The notes under the pieces were generated by a model. That model did no database searches. It was not told the DNA's origin and saw nothing but the letters and a program-made list of their open reading frames with translations. Positions 63,668 to 64,000 of a stretch of DNA of 64,000 nucleotides are shown in pieces. The position numbers and the translations under genes were made by a program. The stretch is taken from positions 682,001-746,000 of the forward strand of contig NZ_CP031466.1 in assembly GCF_003368325.1 (NCBI RefSeq), read 5' to 3'. The stretch's first letter is position 1. The number at the start of each line of letters is the position of its first letter. Source of the stretch: Paraburkholderia caffeinilytica (GTDB taxonomy: Bacteria > Pseudomonadota > Gammaproteobacteria > Burkholderiales > Burkholderiaceae).

Positions 63668-64000
63668 TCACGGGGCGAATCCTTCGCTCTCCTTCGCGGC
63701 ATACAAACCGAACTGCCCACGCGGGAAATCGAACAGCACGTCGATGTTCTGCATCGCCATCAAACCGACCACGATGCGGTTCGCGTCCGGCTTCGCCTTG
63801 ACGATCGTGACTTGTGCCTTCTCGTAACGATGCACCCACGGGCCGCTGCCGATGGCCGTCTCGTAGTTGCCCTGATCGAGCACATTGCCGACATCGCCGT
63901 CACCGGTCCAATTGGGTGCCTTGTCCATTTCGAGGCGGATCATGCCGGTGCTGCCGGTTGCGAACACCAACGGCGCGCAGAAGGTCATCTTGCCGCCCAC
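63668..64000 (-). CDS. Hypothetical protein, C-terminal part (cut by window edge)
   Basis: The last 110 codons of a minus-strand gene whose start lies beyond the window; the GTG at the very edge is probably internal. The visible sequence (GTDG-like FATGSTGMIRLEMDKAP, IVVGLMAMQNIDVLFDFPRG then QFGLYAAKE) has the look of the C-terminal lobe of an aspartic-protease-like beta barrel, where V-L-F-D-x-x-x-G-x-x-G is usual, but this is a guess from pattern. Confidence 0.6.
   Translation of the reverse strand: MGGKMTFCAPLVFATGSTGMIRLEMDKAPNWTGDGDVGNVLDQGNYETAIGSGPWVHRYEKAQVTIVKAKPDANRIVVGLMAMQNIDVLFDFPRGQFGLYAAKESEGFAP

Overview
The window reads as chromosomal DNA of a high-GC betaproteobacterium of the Burkholderia/Paraburkholderia group. 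This rests on a rhlA-rhlB-rhlC rhamnolipid operon in its Burkholderia arrangement, a Burkholderia-type OmpC-like porin, a DUF4148 small secreted protein, a SYLF-domain lipoprotein, lysine-tailed HU and H-NS proteins, and the intergenic inverted repeat at about 43032-43086. I see no rRNA, tRNA, CRISPR array, prophage or intact insertion sequence.

Layout. 1-3710: an oligopeptide ABC transporter (oppA-oppB-oppC, minus strand, cut by the left edge) with an XRE-cupin regulator upstream. 4676-7859: a proton-coupled peptide transporter and a MocR-type regulator. 8371-8823: a lysine-tailed HU protein. 9201-13784: a circularly permuted ATP-grasp, alpha-E, transglutaminase and Anbu peptidase cluster behind a good sigma-54-type promoter. 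14081-21550: porin, BrkB/YihY membrane protein with an ElaB/YqjD-like tail, YbaK-like deacylase, SYLF lipoprotein, FAD-linked oxidase and quinone oxidoreductase. 22361-23548: a secreted glycine-rich protein made of 35 tandem pentapeptides, behind an 810-base leader. 23743-29290: nitrilase-family hydrolase, FKBP isomerase, a DUF6765-like protein, small hypotheticals and an H-NS-like protein with two DNA-binding motifs. 29815-38176: seven tightly packed rhamnolipid genes. 38200-42823: a two-component system divergent from a DUF3311/solute-symporter pair (MctSR-MctP-like). 43526-45399: motAB. 45822-64000: outer-membrane barrel, DUF2252 protein, polysaccharide deacetylase, SDR, sirtuin, methyltransferase, gnd, DUF4148, DUF2968, cupin, LysM/M23 lipoprotein, ltaE, drug exporter, glgP and a right-edge fragment.

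The most coherent system is the rhl operon. RhlA would make 3-(3-hydroxyalkanoyloxy)alkanoates, RhlB and RhlC would add rhamnoses, and an EmrB-type pump, a NodT-type outer-membrane factor and an EmrA-type adaptor could export the product. An ICMT-family membrane methyltransferase overlaps the rhlA stop and precedes rhlB, which suggests a methyl-ester tailoring step on the lipid. The second is the Anbu cluster, whose promoter points to RpoN (perhaps nitrogen) control of a predicted peptide-ligating and peptide-cleaving system.

Smaller signs of genome change are an exact 33-bp tandem duplication inside a cupin gene, a truncated PPOX-type flavoprotein leader ORF, a decayed outer-membrane gene, a two-fold duplicated beta-barrel, and several 6-, 9-, 13- and 15-bp tandem repeats.
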